Source: Neospora caninum Liverpool (Eukaryota > Apicomplexa > Conoidasida > Eucoccidiorida > Sarcocystidae). Taken from it: a DNA stretch of 64,000 bases. The stretch's first letter is position 1. Every line of letters begins with the position of its first letter. The notes beneath the pieces are model-generated. The model had not been told where the DNA came from. It was given only the letters and a program-made list of their open reading frames with translations, and made no database searches. Made by a program: the position numbers and the translations under genes. Of the stretch, positions 35,970 to 49,188 are shown piece after piece. The stretch covers positions 4,768,514 through 4,832,513 of the forward strand of contig NC_018396.1 of assembly GCF_000208865.1 (NCBI RefSeq), in the 5' to 3' direction.

Positions 35970-38900
35970 ATGGCGAACGCAACGACAGACCATCTCAGGC
36001 CTCAGGTTCGTGCGCTTTTTCTCGATCTTCCCCCCCGTCTTTGTCCAGAGAGGATGCAACAAAACCGTCAACACATGTGAAGAGCTCTACCTCGACGCAT
36101 TTCTCCGTTTCTTCCCTCCGGATTCTGGTTTCTTTCCTGTTACTCTTGCCACAGTGACGGGAGGAGACCGGCAAGCTGTGTTGTGCACGCCGTGGCATCG
36201 TGGTTTGGCGATCAAGGAAACCTCCGTTTCTCACGTCCCTGGACGCTGTGCAGATTGCGACTTGTTTTCCCGGGGAGGTGTCTGTACACCGTAGCATTTC
36301 GGACCAGGGCGTCAGCCAGTGGAAGTCCCTTCTGTCTGCTTTTTCAGTGAAATATTGGCATCACATGCTTCTTTACGGAGGCATACTCGCCGATTTTTGT
36401 GCCGTCGACTACAGTCTTTTTCGAGCCTTCCCCTGTTTGCGACTGTCCTTTCTGCTCAAGACCCGCGCACACTCTTTTCGCGTCTTCGCCTCCTTCGTGT
36501 CTTTCCTCGCGGCTGCTTTCCTTGTTTCTCTCCCTCTTTGTTCGTCTTATCCCTCTTCCCACCTACCCCGGATGTTTTTTGGGGCGGAATGTAACACGGC
36601 GTCGCTTCGTACCCTTCGATGTTTGATGAGCAACAGCTCGTTGCCACTCTTCGTCTCGCCGGCTGTCTCGCAGCATTCAATAATTGTTCTACGCTTTTCT
36701 CGTCTTGCCAGCGTGTGCCTTTGGACCCATCTGCGTTTCCCACCACTCTCCCTTTCTTGCAGGATCTGGAGACTCTGGATATCAGCAAGCTCACGCCGCT
36801 GTCTCCAGATGTCATCAGCAGACAGGTAAGACTTTTTTCCCTCGTGGAAAAGACAGCAGAAAGGGGTGTTTTCTCACAGCAGTGGCTTCAAGGAACGGAG
36901 AGGAAAGGGCGGGTGTGAAGCGTGCGGAACATGGCGGTATTCAAAAACTGGGGATCTGGATGGGTTCTGAAATCGCACTCCGTTTTGAGGGGAGAGTGGA
37001 CACGCATGCACGTGCAGAAAGATCATGGGAGTGTTTGCGTCTTCACGGCTGCTTTGCACACGTGCGCGGCGTTTTCACCACGTGCATGTGTGCACATTCG
37101 TGTGTCTAACTACGCGCTTTTTGATGGGTGATTTGTTTCCTCGCATCTGCATTTTCCTCGTGAAGCAGTCGAGACACGGCGTGTGTGTCGGAAGGTCGTC
37201 TGTGTGCTGTGTGCTGGACCCCGTTTTTTCCGTCCCTGCATTCTCTCCCGTGTTCCTGTGGATTTTCTCGCTTTCAGGCAACCATCAACTTTGGCACAAT
37301 TGGCCATGTCGCCCACGGAAAATCGACGATTGTGCGGGCGGTCTCGGGTGTACAGACTGTCCGCTTTAAGCACGAGAAGGAAAGAAACATTACCATTAAG
37401 CTAGGGTACGTTTTCATCTCGACAACTCTTCTCCCGTGGCTTCCTCTTCTCGTCTGTCGCCCCGTTCAGTTTCCGTCGAACAGTGTGTTGTGCACAGTCG
37501 GCAGAAGAAAGACTCCCGTTTTTCTCTTCCCCCTTTCTGGCCCCCGCTGAAATGCCGCCTGGCCTTTCCCCCCACATGCGTCTGCTTCACTGGGCGCTAC
37601 CTCCGTCCTTGCTCTCCAGATACGCGAACGCGAAGATCTACAAGTGCTCGAACCCCGAGTGCCCCGAGCCGGAGTGCTACAAGAGCTATGGAAGCTCGAA
37701 GGAAGACGATCCGCCTTGCCCTCGCCCCGGCTGCGGCCACAAGATGAACTTGCTCCGGTGAGTCGGAGACCGCAGACGGTGAAACTGGCGGAGTGAAACT
37801 GGATCCTGGAAGAGGGGAAGTGCGTCGCTTTTTTGCGCGGGAGACAAAGAGAGGACGCGCCTCGTTTTTGGCTTCTGTGACACGCCATTCTTTCTCAGAC
37901 ACGTCTCCTTCGTCGATTGCCCGGGACACGATATTCTTATGGCGACGATGCTTAATGGCGCGGCAGTCATGGATGCTGCCCTACTGTTGATTGCTGGAAA
38001 CGAGCCTTGCCCCCAGCCGCAAACGAGTGAACATCTCGCTGCTGTCGAGATCATGCGTCTCCAGCACATCATCATTCTCCAGGTGAGGAACGGCGAGAGA
38101 GTGACAGCAGCCGCGCGACTCAAAAAAAAAGCTGGGTTTTTGGAGACGACAGAGAGGAAAACTGTTTTCGGGGAAGTTCGCGCGGTCCAAAGATCGATGG
38201 ATGCACAAGGCGCTGGTTTTTTGCGAGGGAAGAATATACAGGAAGGAATCCGGTTTTCTGCGCACCTTTGCGGGGGAACCGCGCAGCGAGTTTCCAGTCG
38301 TCGGTGTGGAGAGGCGACGTCTGTAGGTGGGGGGAGACCCGAGAGAGCTGGGGATGTGTGCGTTCCGTTTTTTCTCCAGAACAAAGTCGAACTCATCAAG
38401 GAGTCGCAGGCTCAGCAACAACAAGAAGAGATTCGCGCGTTCGTCGCAGGTGAGCTGCGGCTCGACACACACACACACACACATGCGCATCCCGCGCAGT
38501 GTACATACACCTCTCGTTGGATTCAGCTGTGACGCTTCGTCGTGATGCTCGAGGGATATTTCCTCGCTTCCACGTTCTGCTCGACTTCATTCTTCTGTCC
38601 CGTGTGGTGCCTCTTCTTTGTCGGAAGAAACAAGCGCCACAGCAAAAACACTGGGTAGACACTCTCCCAGCTGAAAGGTTGCGTACTTTTGGTCACTTTT
38701 GCGCGTCTCCAGTGCCCTCGAAACTTCACTGTTTTAGATACAAATATATATACCGACGCATGCGTCGATCGACATCTATGTGTGGATATTTATCTTGTGC
38801 CAGTCGAGGTCTCCTGTTATCAGTATGTGGAGTTGTGCGTAACTGTCTTCGTCTATCTATATTTATGTGTATGATGTGTAGGCGCATTTATGTATCTCCG

Positions 38901-41632
38901 CATTTATTTATAGATGTGGCTGTATACATCAGCCTCCTTTTGCACGTGCATACTTTAATATGGGAAAACTGGGAGGAAAAACAGCCGGTGGTGCCACTAT
39001 GCTCCGTTCTCGATTTTTCGCGCTCGCTTTGGTTTTCTTTCCAGGAACGGCAGCGGACAAGGCGCCGATTATCCCGGTCAGCGCCGTCTTGAAGTTCAAC
39101 ATCGACATTCTCTGCCAGTACATCTGCACGCTGGTGCCTGTTCCCGTTCGCGACTTCACGAGCCCGCCGCAAATGATCATTATTCGCTCCTTCGACGTCA
39201 ACAAGGTAAGCCTTTGAACTCGACTCAAAGAATCAAACGTGACTCCGTCTCTCTCCTGTTCACTCGAAAAGCGAGTCCAGTCCTCGACGCACATGCGAGT
39301 CATGCGTGCACAGATGCACATTTATAAATATATGTATATATGTATTTTTACGCATGCGTTTCTATACATTCGTGTGTGTATACATTGTATCTATGCACAC
39401 TCATACGTAGGTTTTGATCGATGTAAACACCTATCTGTATCGATGCATCAGGGCATGCATCCACAAGTACCGGTGTATCATACACGCGTAGGTTTAAGTG
39501 CCATAAGGCCAGCGTACACGCGCAGCGTGACCACAGGGGGCCAGCGGGGGAGTGACAGGAAAAAACGTGTGCACTTCAAGTACTTCCACATGCTATGAAC
39601 TCTCTTCCCACCACGAAGTTATGTCTAGCCTTCACAAGTCCACATCCGTATTCATGTACAGGCGACCTCGAAGCGCGCTCCAAATCATGCCTTCGTCTGA
39701 CGTGTATTCTGTGTTTTGCAAACACGCGGAGCGTGTAGAGCCTTTTGTCCCTAGATGCGCACTCACATATATGCACACATCTGTATAATTAGAGATTTTT
39801 ATTTTTATATAAATGTGAATTCATGCGGCCGTTTTTAGCCCGGCGAAGAAGCTTCAAACCTCCAGGGTGGCGTTGCTGGAGGAAGCATCAGCCAGGGAGT
39901 GCTCAAGGTCGGAGACGACATCGAAGTGAGGCCCGGAATCATCAGCAAGGATTCAGCTGGTAACATTCAGTGCAGGTGAGCAACAACACAACAAGGACAG
40001 GAGAAGCGAGGGCAAAGGAGGCAGAAAAAGGAAAGAGAGGAGAAAGACAAGCAAGGGAAAGGGAACACGAGGCACCAAAGAAGACGCGTCCAGTTTGGTC
40101 TTGAGAGGTCGCTTCGCATGCGGAATCAGCTTGTCCAGCCGTGCCTCTGCTGTCTATGGTTGAACGCGGTAAATCGCCAGTTGGTCTCCGCTCTCGGTGC
40201 CTGCATGCGGATTGTATCTCTCCATCGCGGCTTTGACGTTCTTCCCTCTGATCTTTCGGCGTCATCGTTTGCTCGTTTCCCCTCTTCGTTCACGTTGCGT
40301 GCATGCGCGTGCCCCATGGGCGTGACTTGTTTCCCTCGAACATGCATGCATGTGCGCATTCATGCACGCGGCGGAGTCAATGGGTGCGTCCGTCGCGAAG
40401 TGTATGTACACAGCGTGGACGGCGGTGTTTCGCGTTTCTGCTCGCGCGTTCAGGCCCATTGTCTCGACCATTATGTCGATGTTTGCGGAAGAGAATCCGC
40501 TAAAGTACGCCGTGCCGGGCGGCCTGATTGGCGTCGGCACCAACATCGATCCGACCTTGACGAGAGCCGATCGTCTCGTCGGACAGGTTTTGGGCCACCC
40601 TGGAAACCTGCCAGATTGCTTCGGAGAAATGGAGGTGTCTTACTACCTGCTGCGCCGACTGCTCGGCGTTCGTAGCCAGGTAAGGGGAGGCAGCGAGGCA
40701 GCGGGAAACGAAGGGGCGCGCGAACGAGAAGGGGGAAGAGACAGAGGAAAAGAGAGAGAAGGGAAGAGGTGACAGGAAGAAAGAGAGAAGGGGAGAGGCG
40801 ATGCGCCGGCGTGTCAGAGCTTCCTTTTTGTGTTGCCAGGAAGGAGACAAGTCGACGAAGGTCTCCAAGCTGAAAAAGGGCGAATTCCTCATGGTGAACA
40901 TCGCCAGCACGAGCGTCGGCGCGCGCGTTGCAGGCCTGAAACCCGAGATGGCGAAGTTGGAGTTGACTGGGCCTGTGTGCACGCGGGTAAGCAAGGAAAG
41001 TGAAAAAAGTCTGAGAAGGCATCCGCCCACGAAGGTGCCTCTCAACTTACTGCCTCAGCGGCCGGCACATCTCCTACGCATGCATATATATATATATATA
41101 TGTAAATAGTTATTTACATATCGATACCATATACCTGCGTAGAGACACCAATTGATGTATATATATTTGTGTTTAGATTTGGAGATATTTTCATGGATGG
41201 TGTCTGGATAAGCATGTGCTGGTGAAGCGGAGTTTTCCCGAGTGTCTCGCGGCATGGAGCACAGCGGCTTGCGTGGTGGCTTTGTCTTTAAACAAATATA
41301 CAAAAATATATAGATATAACATATATAATATATAAAATTGGCTTCCGGCTGTATAGACACTGGACCGGCATTGATCCCAGCCACTCGCGGGGGTTCCAGC
41401 AAGAAAGTGCCTTTTCTGGTGCGTCGTTGTTCTGTTTCGGATCCGTTAAGCTGTGCGTTGCGACTCTCCTGGGCCTTTCCGATCGCTGAGAAAATGTTGT
41501 ACATGGCATGTTTTGTGTTTCCAGGTGGGAGACAAAATCGCCCTCAGCCGCCGCGTCGATAAGCACTGGCGTCTGATTGGGTGGGGCCAAATCCACAAGG
41601 GCAAGACTCTCCCTCTTTTGGAGTCGCTCTAA
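35970..41632 (+). CDS. eIF2gamma: Translation initiation factor eIF2 subunit gamma
   Basis: GTPase core of the eIF2 ternary complex that brings initiator Met-tRNA to the 40S subunit. Eleven exons: 35970-36005, 36763-36825, 37278-37405, 37620-37757, 37899-38082, 38380-38449, 39045-39205, 39839-39975, 40454-40679, 40840-40986, 41525-41632; 465 aa, the usual length. Start context CGAAATGG. G1 is GHVAHGKST (residues 42-50); switch I includes [18 protein letters not shown]; a Cys cluster (CSNPEC, CPRPGC) forms the zinc-knuckle region; G3 is DCPGHD (128-133). The G4 motif is NKVE (184-187), not NKx[10 protein letters not shown] is G5. Domains II and III follow ([29 protein letters not shown]), and the end is GRGQI-like ([12 protein letters not shown]). 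Single-copy housekeeping gene. Introns carry (AC)n and AT-rich tracts. Identification is certain. Confidence 0.97.
38465..38483 (+). repeat. (AC)n microsatellite in eIF2-gamma intron 6
   Basis: About nine AC units directly after the donor site of exon 6, 16 bp into the intron. Confidence 0.9.
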
Positions 41633-44600
41633 TTGTCTTCTGTGGAGAGTTCGGAACCGAGACGCGACAAAAAAACAGAAGAGGGGGGAGATCGCAGTGC
41701 GTCATTTTCTCTCTTTTCTCTCTGCGAAGCGAAGAAGTTCGAGCCCGCCAGGGACCAGCGGCGACAAATGGCAGCGTCTTCTTTTCGTTCCCGCTCGGGA
41801 AGAGACGCGAAACGTGGAGTCTCTTGAGTTTCCAGTCTTCTTTTTTCTCGTGCTTTTCCTTGCCTCTCTAGCGTGTGTGAGCGCCTCTTCTTCGCACCAT
41901 GTGCGTGTGTTGCTCCTCTCGCTTCTTCTCGTCCCCCTCTTGTCTCCGTCAACCTTATCTTTGCGTGCGTTTCCTCTTCCCTCGAGGCACTGTAGCTGGT
42001 GGTGCAACTCTGATGCTCTGCCCCAAATCTGCTTTCGCTCGTCGACTGCGTGTGTTGCCTGGGTTTTCTGGTGTATGTACACCTCTCTGTGTGAAGGACT
42101 CGAGCATGCCGCTCGATTGCTGAAAAATTGCAAGGCACGAAAACGCGACTTTTGGCGCGTGGCCAATCCGAGTCGACCGCTCCGGTGCGAATGTCGAGAG
42201 AAACCAAGACGCAGTTGAGGCAACGAGGGCGACAAAGGAAAAACATGCGAGGCCAGAAGAAACCGCCGCTGGCGTGAAGAAAACCCTCGAAAAGAATATC
42301 CGAATAGATACCCTAAATCTAGCCAAATGCATCTCCCTAGCTGTCGGGAGCTCTATGCCTATCTGCCTCCCTTGTATCTGTCTCTGAACTTTTGTATGGC
42401 TCTGTCTCTCTGTGCCTCTATATCTTAACTGTGACCGCGTCCACGTCTACATAGAGGTATCCGTCTAGATAGATCCGAACACACAGGTGTATTTACGCTG
42501 TGAAACTTGTGGCTTTACACACGAGCTCTCTCTGACCAGATGGCGAGACAGGCATGCATTCCGTCGATGCTGCCTCTTACAAATACCGACTCGGTGCATG
42601 GATCCACGTAGCAGACGCGTGTTCTCGCAGGAAAGAGAAAATAGTTGCAGGCCTGGGGGCGCACACGTCGACAGACGTTTGGTGTTCCAGGCAAGCAGAC
42701 CGTTTTGTCCGACACATGCAACCCCCGCGGTTCGTTCGCGCGAGGCACGCGGATTTTTTCCGTGAATCTTCTACGGAAAACACGTTTTCCGCAAAACACA
42801 CTCTTGGTCTGCGAGTGTCGCAACCGGCGCTGCGGAGAGAACGCGTCCCTCCCCACGCTCTTCTGTCCTTTCTCTCTCTCTGTTTCTCTCTCTCGCTCTG
42901 TCTCTCAAGTTCTCTTTTTCAACTTCTCTGTCGTTTCCGTCGGACCTCGACCAACACTTGGCGTCCACACAGAGCGAAGCGAGAAAAAACAGAGACCCAC
43001 AGACTCAACGGCACTTCCTTTTCTGACCTTCGCGATCGTCTCTCGATTCCTCAACTGTTTCTTTTTTCTTGCCTTTCTCAGACACGCACACGAGAGGCGA
43101 CAGAGGCACGATGCGTCCACCAGTTGAGTCACACGTTTTAAACTTTTGAAGAACACGTGACATCTGGATCTGAAAAAAAAGATCTGTGTTTCTTCTGCGC
43201 TTGTTTCTGCCTTCCTCGACGTTGCAGTCATTGTTTTTTCTTCCATTCTGTCTGCTAGCTGTGCCAAAAAAGGAGAGGGGTCTTCCCTCACGCTGGCTGA
43301 TTTCTTTTTCCACGTGCCGAGGCAGTGCCACGAGGGACGAGAATGAAGGCTCGTAAGTGAACGTTTGTAGCCTCCCACCTCTCGCTCTTCAAAAGATCCT
43401 TCCTTGCTTCTCCACTTTTCGCTTTCTCTCGAGTTCTCAGAACGAACGCGAACTTGCAGTCCGAGCGCGCCTTCAGGAACTCGATCTGTCCCAAACACGG
43501 AGCCAGACAGATCAAGATGCCAGGTCGTTTAGAGAAGCATCACGCGCATCTATCTGCATATATATACATATATACATGCATATCTATACAAGTATATCAT
43601 TCAAATACATGCACATATACACAAATATATCATTTAAATACATGCAGATGTATACACATATATCCTTTAAATACATGCACATGTATACCCATATATCCTT
43701 TAAATACATGCAGACGTATACCCATATATCCTTTAAATACATGCAGATGTATACACATATATCCTTTAAATACATGCACATGTACACTCATATATCCTTT
43801 AAATACATGCATATCTATACACATATATCCTCTAAATACATGCAGATGTATACACCTATATCCTTTAAATACATGCAGATGTATACACATACATCCTTTA
43901 AATACATGCATTTGATCTGGGTTAAGGACAGAGTGCCTCCATTCATGAGCCCCCTCTAAAAATCAAGAATCATAGAAACGGAGGTGTATACAAATAAAAT
44001 ACAAATATACATAGGCTACACGTATGTTTGTATATATGTCCAGGTGAGACGTATCCGGGTGTCAACTGAAAAACTCCGTATCTGTTACAGATTTACGTGT
44101 TGGAGTCGTGGAATGTTTTTTGAGAGAAAATTGCAGTCACGCGCCCGCTGGACTCTCTCTCGGGTGTTTTGGGATGTGTCTCGTCGCCGTCGAGCGGCAG
44201 AATGACGCAGGGCGTGCGATATGAGGGAGTTTTTATGCTCGCTTCAGCTCGAACTGTGTTTCTTTTCTTTGTTTTGTCCGCTCTTCTGTCTCTTCTTTGG
44301 CGTTTCGAGTCCTGTTTAAAAAGCTGGATTTCTCGCTGTCTCGCCCCGGTATACCCGCGTGCGACTCTTCACACACCCGACAGCGTTTTTCTCTGGGCCG
44401 CAATGATTCGGCATCTTTTTCCCGGGAGCAAGACTCAGGAGAGACAGAGGGACAGCGGCAGAGATAACGGAAAGGCAAAGACTCCATTTCTTTGTGTCGC
44501 TCTTTTCCCTTCCTCAGGGATCTCGATTCGCCCCTGCGGGAGGCGGTCTTCCCCGCGGTTCGTCGTTGCTAAAACGCACGCTCCGTTGGCCGCTCTCCGG

Positions 44601-44996
44601 CCCTCGATTCCCCTTTGTTTTCTTCCTCTCTCTTCTCTTTCTTCCTCTTTCCCCGCTCTTCTTTCTCATTTTCCTTTGTTGTCTTTCTCACCTTCTCTGC
44701 CTCTCTCATGAGACCCGTCCACAAACCGGTGTGCGAACCCTCGCTTGCTTGACGCGTCTCCCGTCTCTTTAGAAGCCGCACTCCACTCTCTCTCCTCCTC
44801 TTCTTTTCCTTCTTTTCTTCTTTTCCTCTCTCCGTCGTTCTCTCTCGTCTCTCCTCCCTCTGCCTCCGGGTGTCCCGGTTCCCCGCGCGCGAGAGGCTGC
44901 TCAGCCCGGCTCTGAGAGAATTTCGCGTGTTTCTTCTTCGGATCTGTCTCTCCTCGCTTTCGCGCGTGCACATCTAGAGAGGGCGAGGCGGCGAAA
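41633..44996. other. Intergenic between eIF2-gamma and the RBR ligase
   Basis: Contains the eIF2-gamma 3' flank, a 33-bp minisatellite at 43573-43910, pyrimidine tracts around 42860-42915, and a strongly pyrimidine-rich stretch from about 44590 to 44990 that is probably the RBR promoter and 5' leader. Longer frames here (41577-42218, 42554-43141) are biased and on overlapping strands; no domain seen. Confidence 0.55.
43573..43910 (+). repeat. 33-bp minisatellite, ten units plus a partial
   Basis: TACATGCA recurs at exactly 33 bp, eleven times from 43573 to 43903, within a unit of the form ATACATGCAGATGTATACAC followed by ATATATCCTTTAA. Units differ by a few substitutions. As 33 is divisible by three, several frames on both strands stay open through it, which creates false proteins with 11-residue repeats. 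Confidence 0.95.
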
Positions 44997-46113
44997 ATGG
45001 GGGAGGCGGAGCCCGCAAACGGTGGAGGAAAAGACGGTCAGCTGTCCGAACTCGAGAACCGCAGGCCTTCCGAACAGAGTCCACGGTCTCAGAAAAACGT
45101 CAGCCCGTCAGAGGATGACGATTTACTCTCAGAGGAATATGTCTTCGATGACGAGAGCGACATCGGCGTCGACGTCGTCTCTGCAGAGGTCCAGTCGATC
45201 GAACAAAGAAAAGTAAGACTCATCCACTCTCCCCAACCCCCTCTCGTCTTGTGCCTCGTGTATCACCTTTCTCTGTCTCCCGCCATGTGTTTTTCCGTCG
45301 CAGGGTTCTCAAGTTCTCTTCCGAGCTCTCACGCCTGAGGAGCTGCGCTTGCGCATGCACGAGATTCTCCAGGAATCCACCGAGCTCCTTGGTGTCGACG
45401 AAGAGGTTGCTTCGTAAGTCTCCCCTCGAGCTCCTGTCTCCCCCTTCCCGTTCTGGCTTGGCCGTTTGTACTGGTTTCTTGAGTTCCTCCTCTCGTGCGT
45501 CTGTGTCGTTCTCTTCTTTACCTTCGCTTCTTCTCTTTCTCCCTCTCATTCTTCTCTCTGTCGCTCTTCGCATTCTTTCTCTCCTCGTTCTTTTCCCTCC
45601 TCGTTCCTTTCCCTCCTCGTTCCTTTCCCTCGTCGTTCCTTTCCCTCCTCGTTCCTTTCCCTCTTCTTTCCTGTCCGTCTTTTCCGCCTTCTTCCTCTCG
45701 CTCTTCGTCTCTTTCTCTGTCCTCTTTCTTCCTCTGTTCTGCTGTCTCTGTCGCCCTTCTTTTCTTTCTCTCTCTCCTGTCGCGTCCACTTCCCGCGATA
45801 TCCTCCCCTCCCGAGCTTTTCTCCCTCTCTCTTTCTTTCTCTCTCTCTGCGTCAGGCTCCTGCTGAGAACGTACCGATGGCACGCCGACGACCTCATTCA
45901 AGAGTGGTACTCCGATCGCGGGGCCGTCTTGAAAAAGGTAATCGAAGCTTCCCAAATCTCTCGCAGAATCAGCACGAAACAAAACGCAGATCTTATTTTC
46001 ATTCCGTCTCCATCCAACGCTTCTTACCTTTACACCTGCCGATTTACGTAGTCTTCAGAAAGACCGCGCCCTTGGCCTTCTACGTGCACCTTTAAACCTT
46101 CCAACAAACAGAA

Positions 46114-46156
<43 letters not shown>

Positions 46157-48441
46157 CTATATATGTGGATATTCATACTAGCTCAATGCATGCAAATGTA
46201 TAGATATTTATTTACTATAATAGTCCTTACACCCGCATAGACACACGTGAAATCTAATCGAGGGTGAAGGCATGCGGTTCAACCTCACTGTCACTTCTCA
46301 ACCCCCCGGCGCGTTTTCATGTTGGACAGGACGTGGCGCTTTGGGGTTTTCTTTCCTGGTCCCGTCCTCGCCCAGCGTTCCTTGCCTGTTCACTTTCTCT
46401 CGCTCACTTCCTATCACGCCCTCACCGTGTTTCTTTTCCCAAACTGATGCGTTTTATCCTTTTTTCTCTTCCAGTCGCGCCTACCTCCCCCACAGGACAC
46501 AGATGACGGGGACTGCTCTCCTTCCTCTTCTTCTTCCTCTCCCTCCTCTTCCTCCTCTTCCTCCTTTTCTTCCTCCTCGTCTTCCTCTTCTTCTTCCGAA
46601 ATGTTTGAGTGCCCAATCACGACGTTGGTGGTCCCCTTTAGCGAAACTTCGGCGCTCCCTTGCGGCCATCGCTTTGCAAATGAGTAAGAAGAGCTTGTTG
46701 ATCTCTTCTCTCTCTCGTCTCTCTTCTTTCTCGTCTCTCTCGTCTTCCTCTTCCTTCTCTCTACTTTGCCGTAGTTGTCTCCTTGTTTAAAAAAAAGGGG
46801 AAGGAGCCCGCAGCTGGGGGGGGGGGCGTTCGAGTTTCGCCCGCCGTTGTGCAGTGAGATGCGGTGGCCTCTTCTCCATAGAAACGATAAACGGCGAAAG
46901 AGGAACGATTTCGAAGGACAGAGACGATGCATTCGCACGCTACGTCGATTCGCTGCCTTATGACAGGACACACTCGCGGGATTGGGGAAGCGTTCTGACC
47001 TGCTTCGTCTGTTGTTTTCTTCGAGACAGCAGAACTCCGATCGACACTACAGGAAATAAAAAGAACGAAGGTCGTTCGAACTGGGGGAAAGGTCGCCTTT
47101 GGAACTTCGCGGATGCTGAGACTGAGTGTCTATCTGTGCGCATGCGTTTCCTGCTTCAGGTGCTGGAGGATGTACCTGGAAGCGGCGATCTTAGAAGGAC
47201 CGGAGAGTGCCGTTGATAAACGGTGAGTCTCTGGATTTTCATGTTCCTTGTGTTCTTTGCTCCTCCACACAGCCTTCTCCCGGCATGGTCTACGTTTTTC
47301 GTCGCGTGTCTCGATACATCTTCGCATGGTCCATATCAACTCCGATACATCTATACTATGCACGTATGCTACACATCTAAAAACCACGTGCATCTATACT
47401 GTACACATATATGGCTACATGTGTATTATCTACCACTGGTTTCGTCGGTCTATCCGTTTCTAAATGGAGATATGTATCTCTAATTCTCTGTCTCAATCTT
47501 CCACAGCTCTGCCTCGCTCTGTTTGTCTTTGTGACTCTTTTCTCTAGCTCCGCCACTTTTAGATTTGGGTGTCTTCGCCTGGAATGGCGAGCTGTGTGAA
47601 GCGCCCTTTTTGATCGGGTGTCTCGTTCGCTCGCACGTGTGGTCTCAGGTGTCCGCTGTACAAGTGTGGCGAGGTCGTGCGCGATGCGTTTTGGCGGCGT
47701 TTTTTGTCGCCGCAAAGTTTCGAGCGCTTCCAAGATTTCCAGATCCGCCTCCTGGTGGAAAGACACCCGGCGTTGAGTTGGTGTCCGGCGCCTGGGTGCT
47801 CCATGGCCGTCGAACTTCTTCGCGAGCACACCGTGGGCGTCGCTTCCCCGCTCCTGTCTCCTCCGACCTCGTCTTTTTGCGAACGCACGGACAACCCAGA
47901 CATCTGCGATGCTGCAGCCGCTGCAGCCCGAAACATCCAATCCAACGCCTTGTCGTCTCCTTCCTCTCCTTCCTCTTCTTCTTTCTCTTCGTCTTCCTTT
48001 GCGTTCTGTAGCTCCGGCGGGCGTCTTCAAGGCGGCGACGTGTGCTGTTCGTGCGGCACGCGGTTCTGCCTGTACTGCAGCGAGGAACCGCACCGTCCAG
48101 TGCCGTGCAACATCATCAAGAGCTGGAATTTGAAAAACCAGAGCGAAGCAGATAACATGACGTGGATCCTCGTCCACACGAAAAACTGTCCAAAGTGCAA
48201 GCAGCCGATCGAGAAGAACCAGGGATGCATGCACATGACTTGCCGCTGCGGCTTCGAGTTCTGCTGGCTCTGCCTCGGCGACTGGAAAAAACACCAAACC
48301 AGCAACTTCTACAGATGCAACGTCTACGAACAAAGACCGCCCGACCCCAGCGAAGAAAAACGCAAAAAGGCCAAAGAATCGCTCGAAAGATATGCCCACT
48401 TCTTCGAAAGGTATCTAACCCTAAAACCCACACACAGTCAA

Positions 48442-48481
<40 letters not shown>

Positions 48482-49188
48482 TTTATTATATAGATACATG
48501 CATATATGTCGATAGATACACATACAGGTATACATAAACATATATGTGTATCCATTCATATATAAATAGATGATTGCAGATGCACGAATGGATCTCTATG
48601 TAGATGTGTGTCTCTTTTTAATTTAAAAGCACGTACATGCGCATATATACATATATATACGTATATACATATATATATATATATATATATACATATATAC
48701 ATGTATTTATATATGTATGAGTCGTTGTCTGTGTGGATGCGTGTGAACCGTTCGCGGTTTTTAGGTATAGGGCCCACTCGCACGGCCAGCGGGTGGCGGC
48801 GGAGAAGCAGATGGCGCAAGTGAACAAGCAGATGCGGATTTTGTTGCAGCGGAGTTTGCGGGATATTTCCGAAGTGGAGTTTCTCGAGGAAGCTGTGAAG
48901 CAAATCATCGAGTGTCGGCGGATCTTGAAGTGGTCCTACGCGTTTGGGTACTTTGCAGACTGGCCCGAAGCGCGCCATAAACACCTCTTCGAGTACCACC
49001 AGGGACAGCTGGAGCGCAGCCTCGATCTGCTGCAAGAGAAAACCGAGACGTTCGACGCTGACGACTTCCTCGGCGAGAGTCTGCTGAGGTTCCACGTGTT
49101 CAAGGCCGAACTGATCGACCTTACCCGCGTCATTGGCGGATTCTTCCGGAAAATCTGCAACGTCTTCGAAGACGAATTCTGTACCTAA
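44997..49188 (+). CDS. Ariadne-type RBR E3 ubiquitin ligase with degenerate RING1
   Basis: Seven exons: 44997-45212, 45304-45413, 45856-45937, 46475-46683, 47160-47222, 47649-48410, 48765-49188; 621 aa. N-terminal acidic region, UBA-like domain (about residues 75-135), a Ser-rich linker (about 145-178), RING1 from Cys182, IBR, RING2 from Cys407, then an Ariadne-like C-terminal helical domain. RING1 reads CPIT...LPCGHRFANECW...RCPLYKC, so the second and fifth ligands are Thr and Ala. IBR starts at WCPAPGC, is split by an insert of about 80 residues rich in Ser and Ala, and resumes at CCSCGTRFCLYC. RING2 is intact, with the catalytic Cys at QGCMHM (Cys420). RBR enzymes take ubiquitin from an E2 onto this Cys before transfer. 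The splice sites around RING1 were checked in frame. Cytosolic by lack of signals. Confidence 0.92.
45586..45664 (+). repeat. 16-bp pyrimidine minisatellite in RBR intron 2
   Basis: CGTTCCTTTCCCTCCT repeated five times at exactly 16 bp (CGTTC at 45586, 45602, 45618, 45634, 45650) in the intron between exons 2 and 3. Confidence 0.9.
46117..46144 (+). repeat. (AT)n microsatellite in RBR intron 3
   Basis: About fourteen AT units. Similar tracts in this gene's introns lie at 48444-48476 and 48669-48691. Confidence 0.9.
48444..48476 (+). repeat. (TA)n microsatellite in RBR intron 6
   Basis: About sixteen TA units 34 bp into the last intron; a second tract lies at 48669-48691. Confidence 0.9.

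Noticed and set aside
43357..43959. Open frames of 200 and 153 codons on the plus strand
   Set aside because: Run through the 33-bp minisatellite; the frame is open in several registers and on both strands, with no conserved domain.
45251..46051. Frames of 266 and 209 codons rich in Ser, Phe and Leu
   Set aside because: Shadows of the pyrimidine-rich introns 2 and 3 of the RBR gene, in frames other than the coding one.
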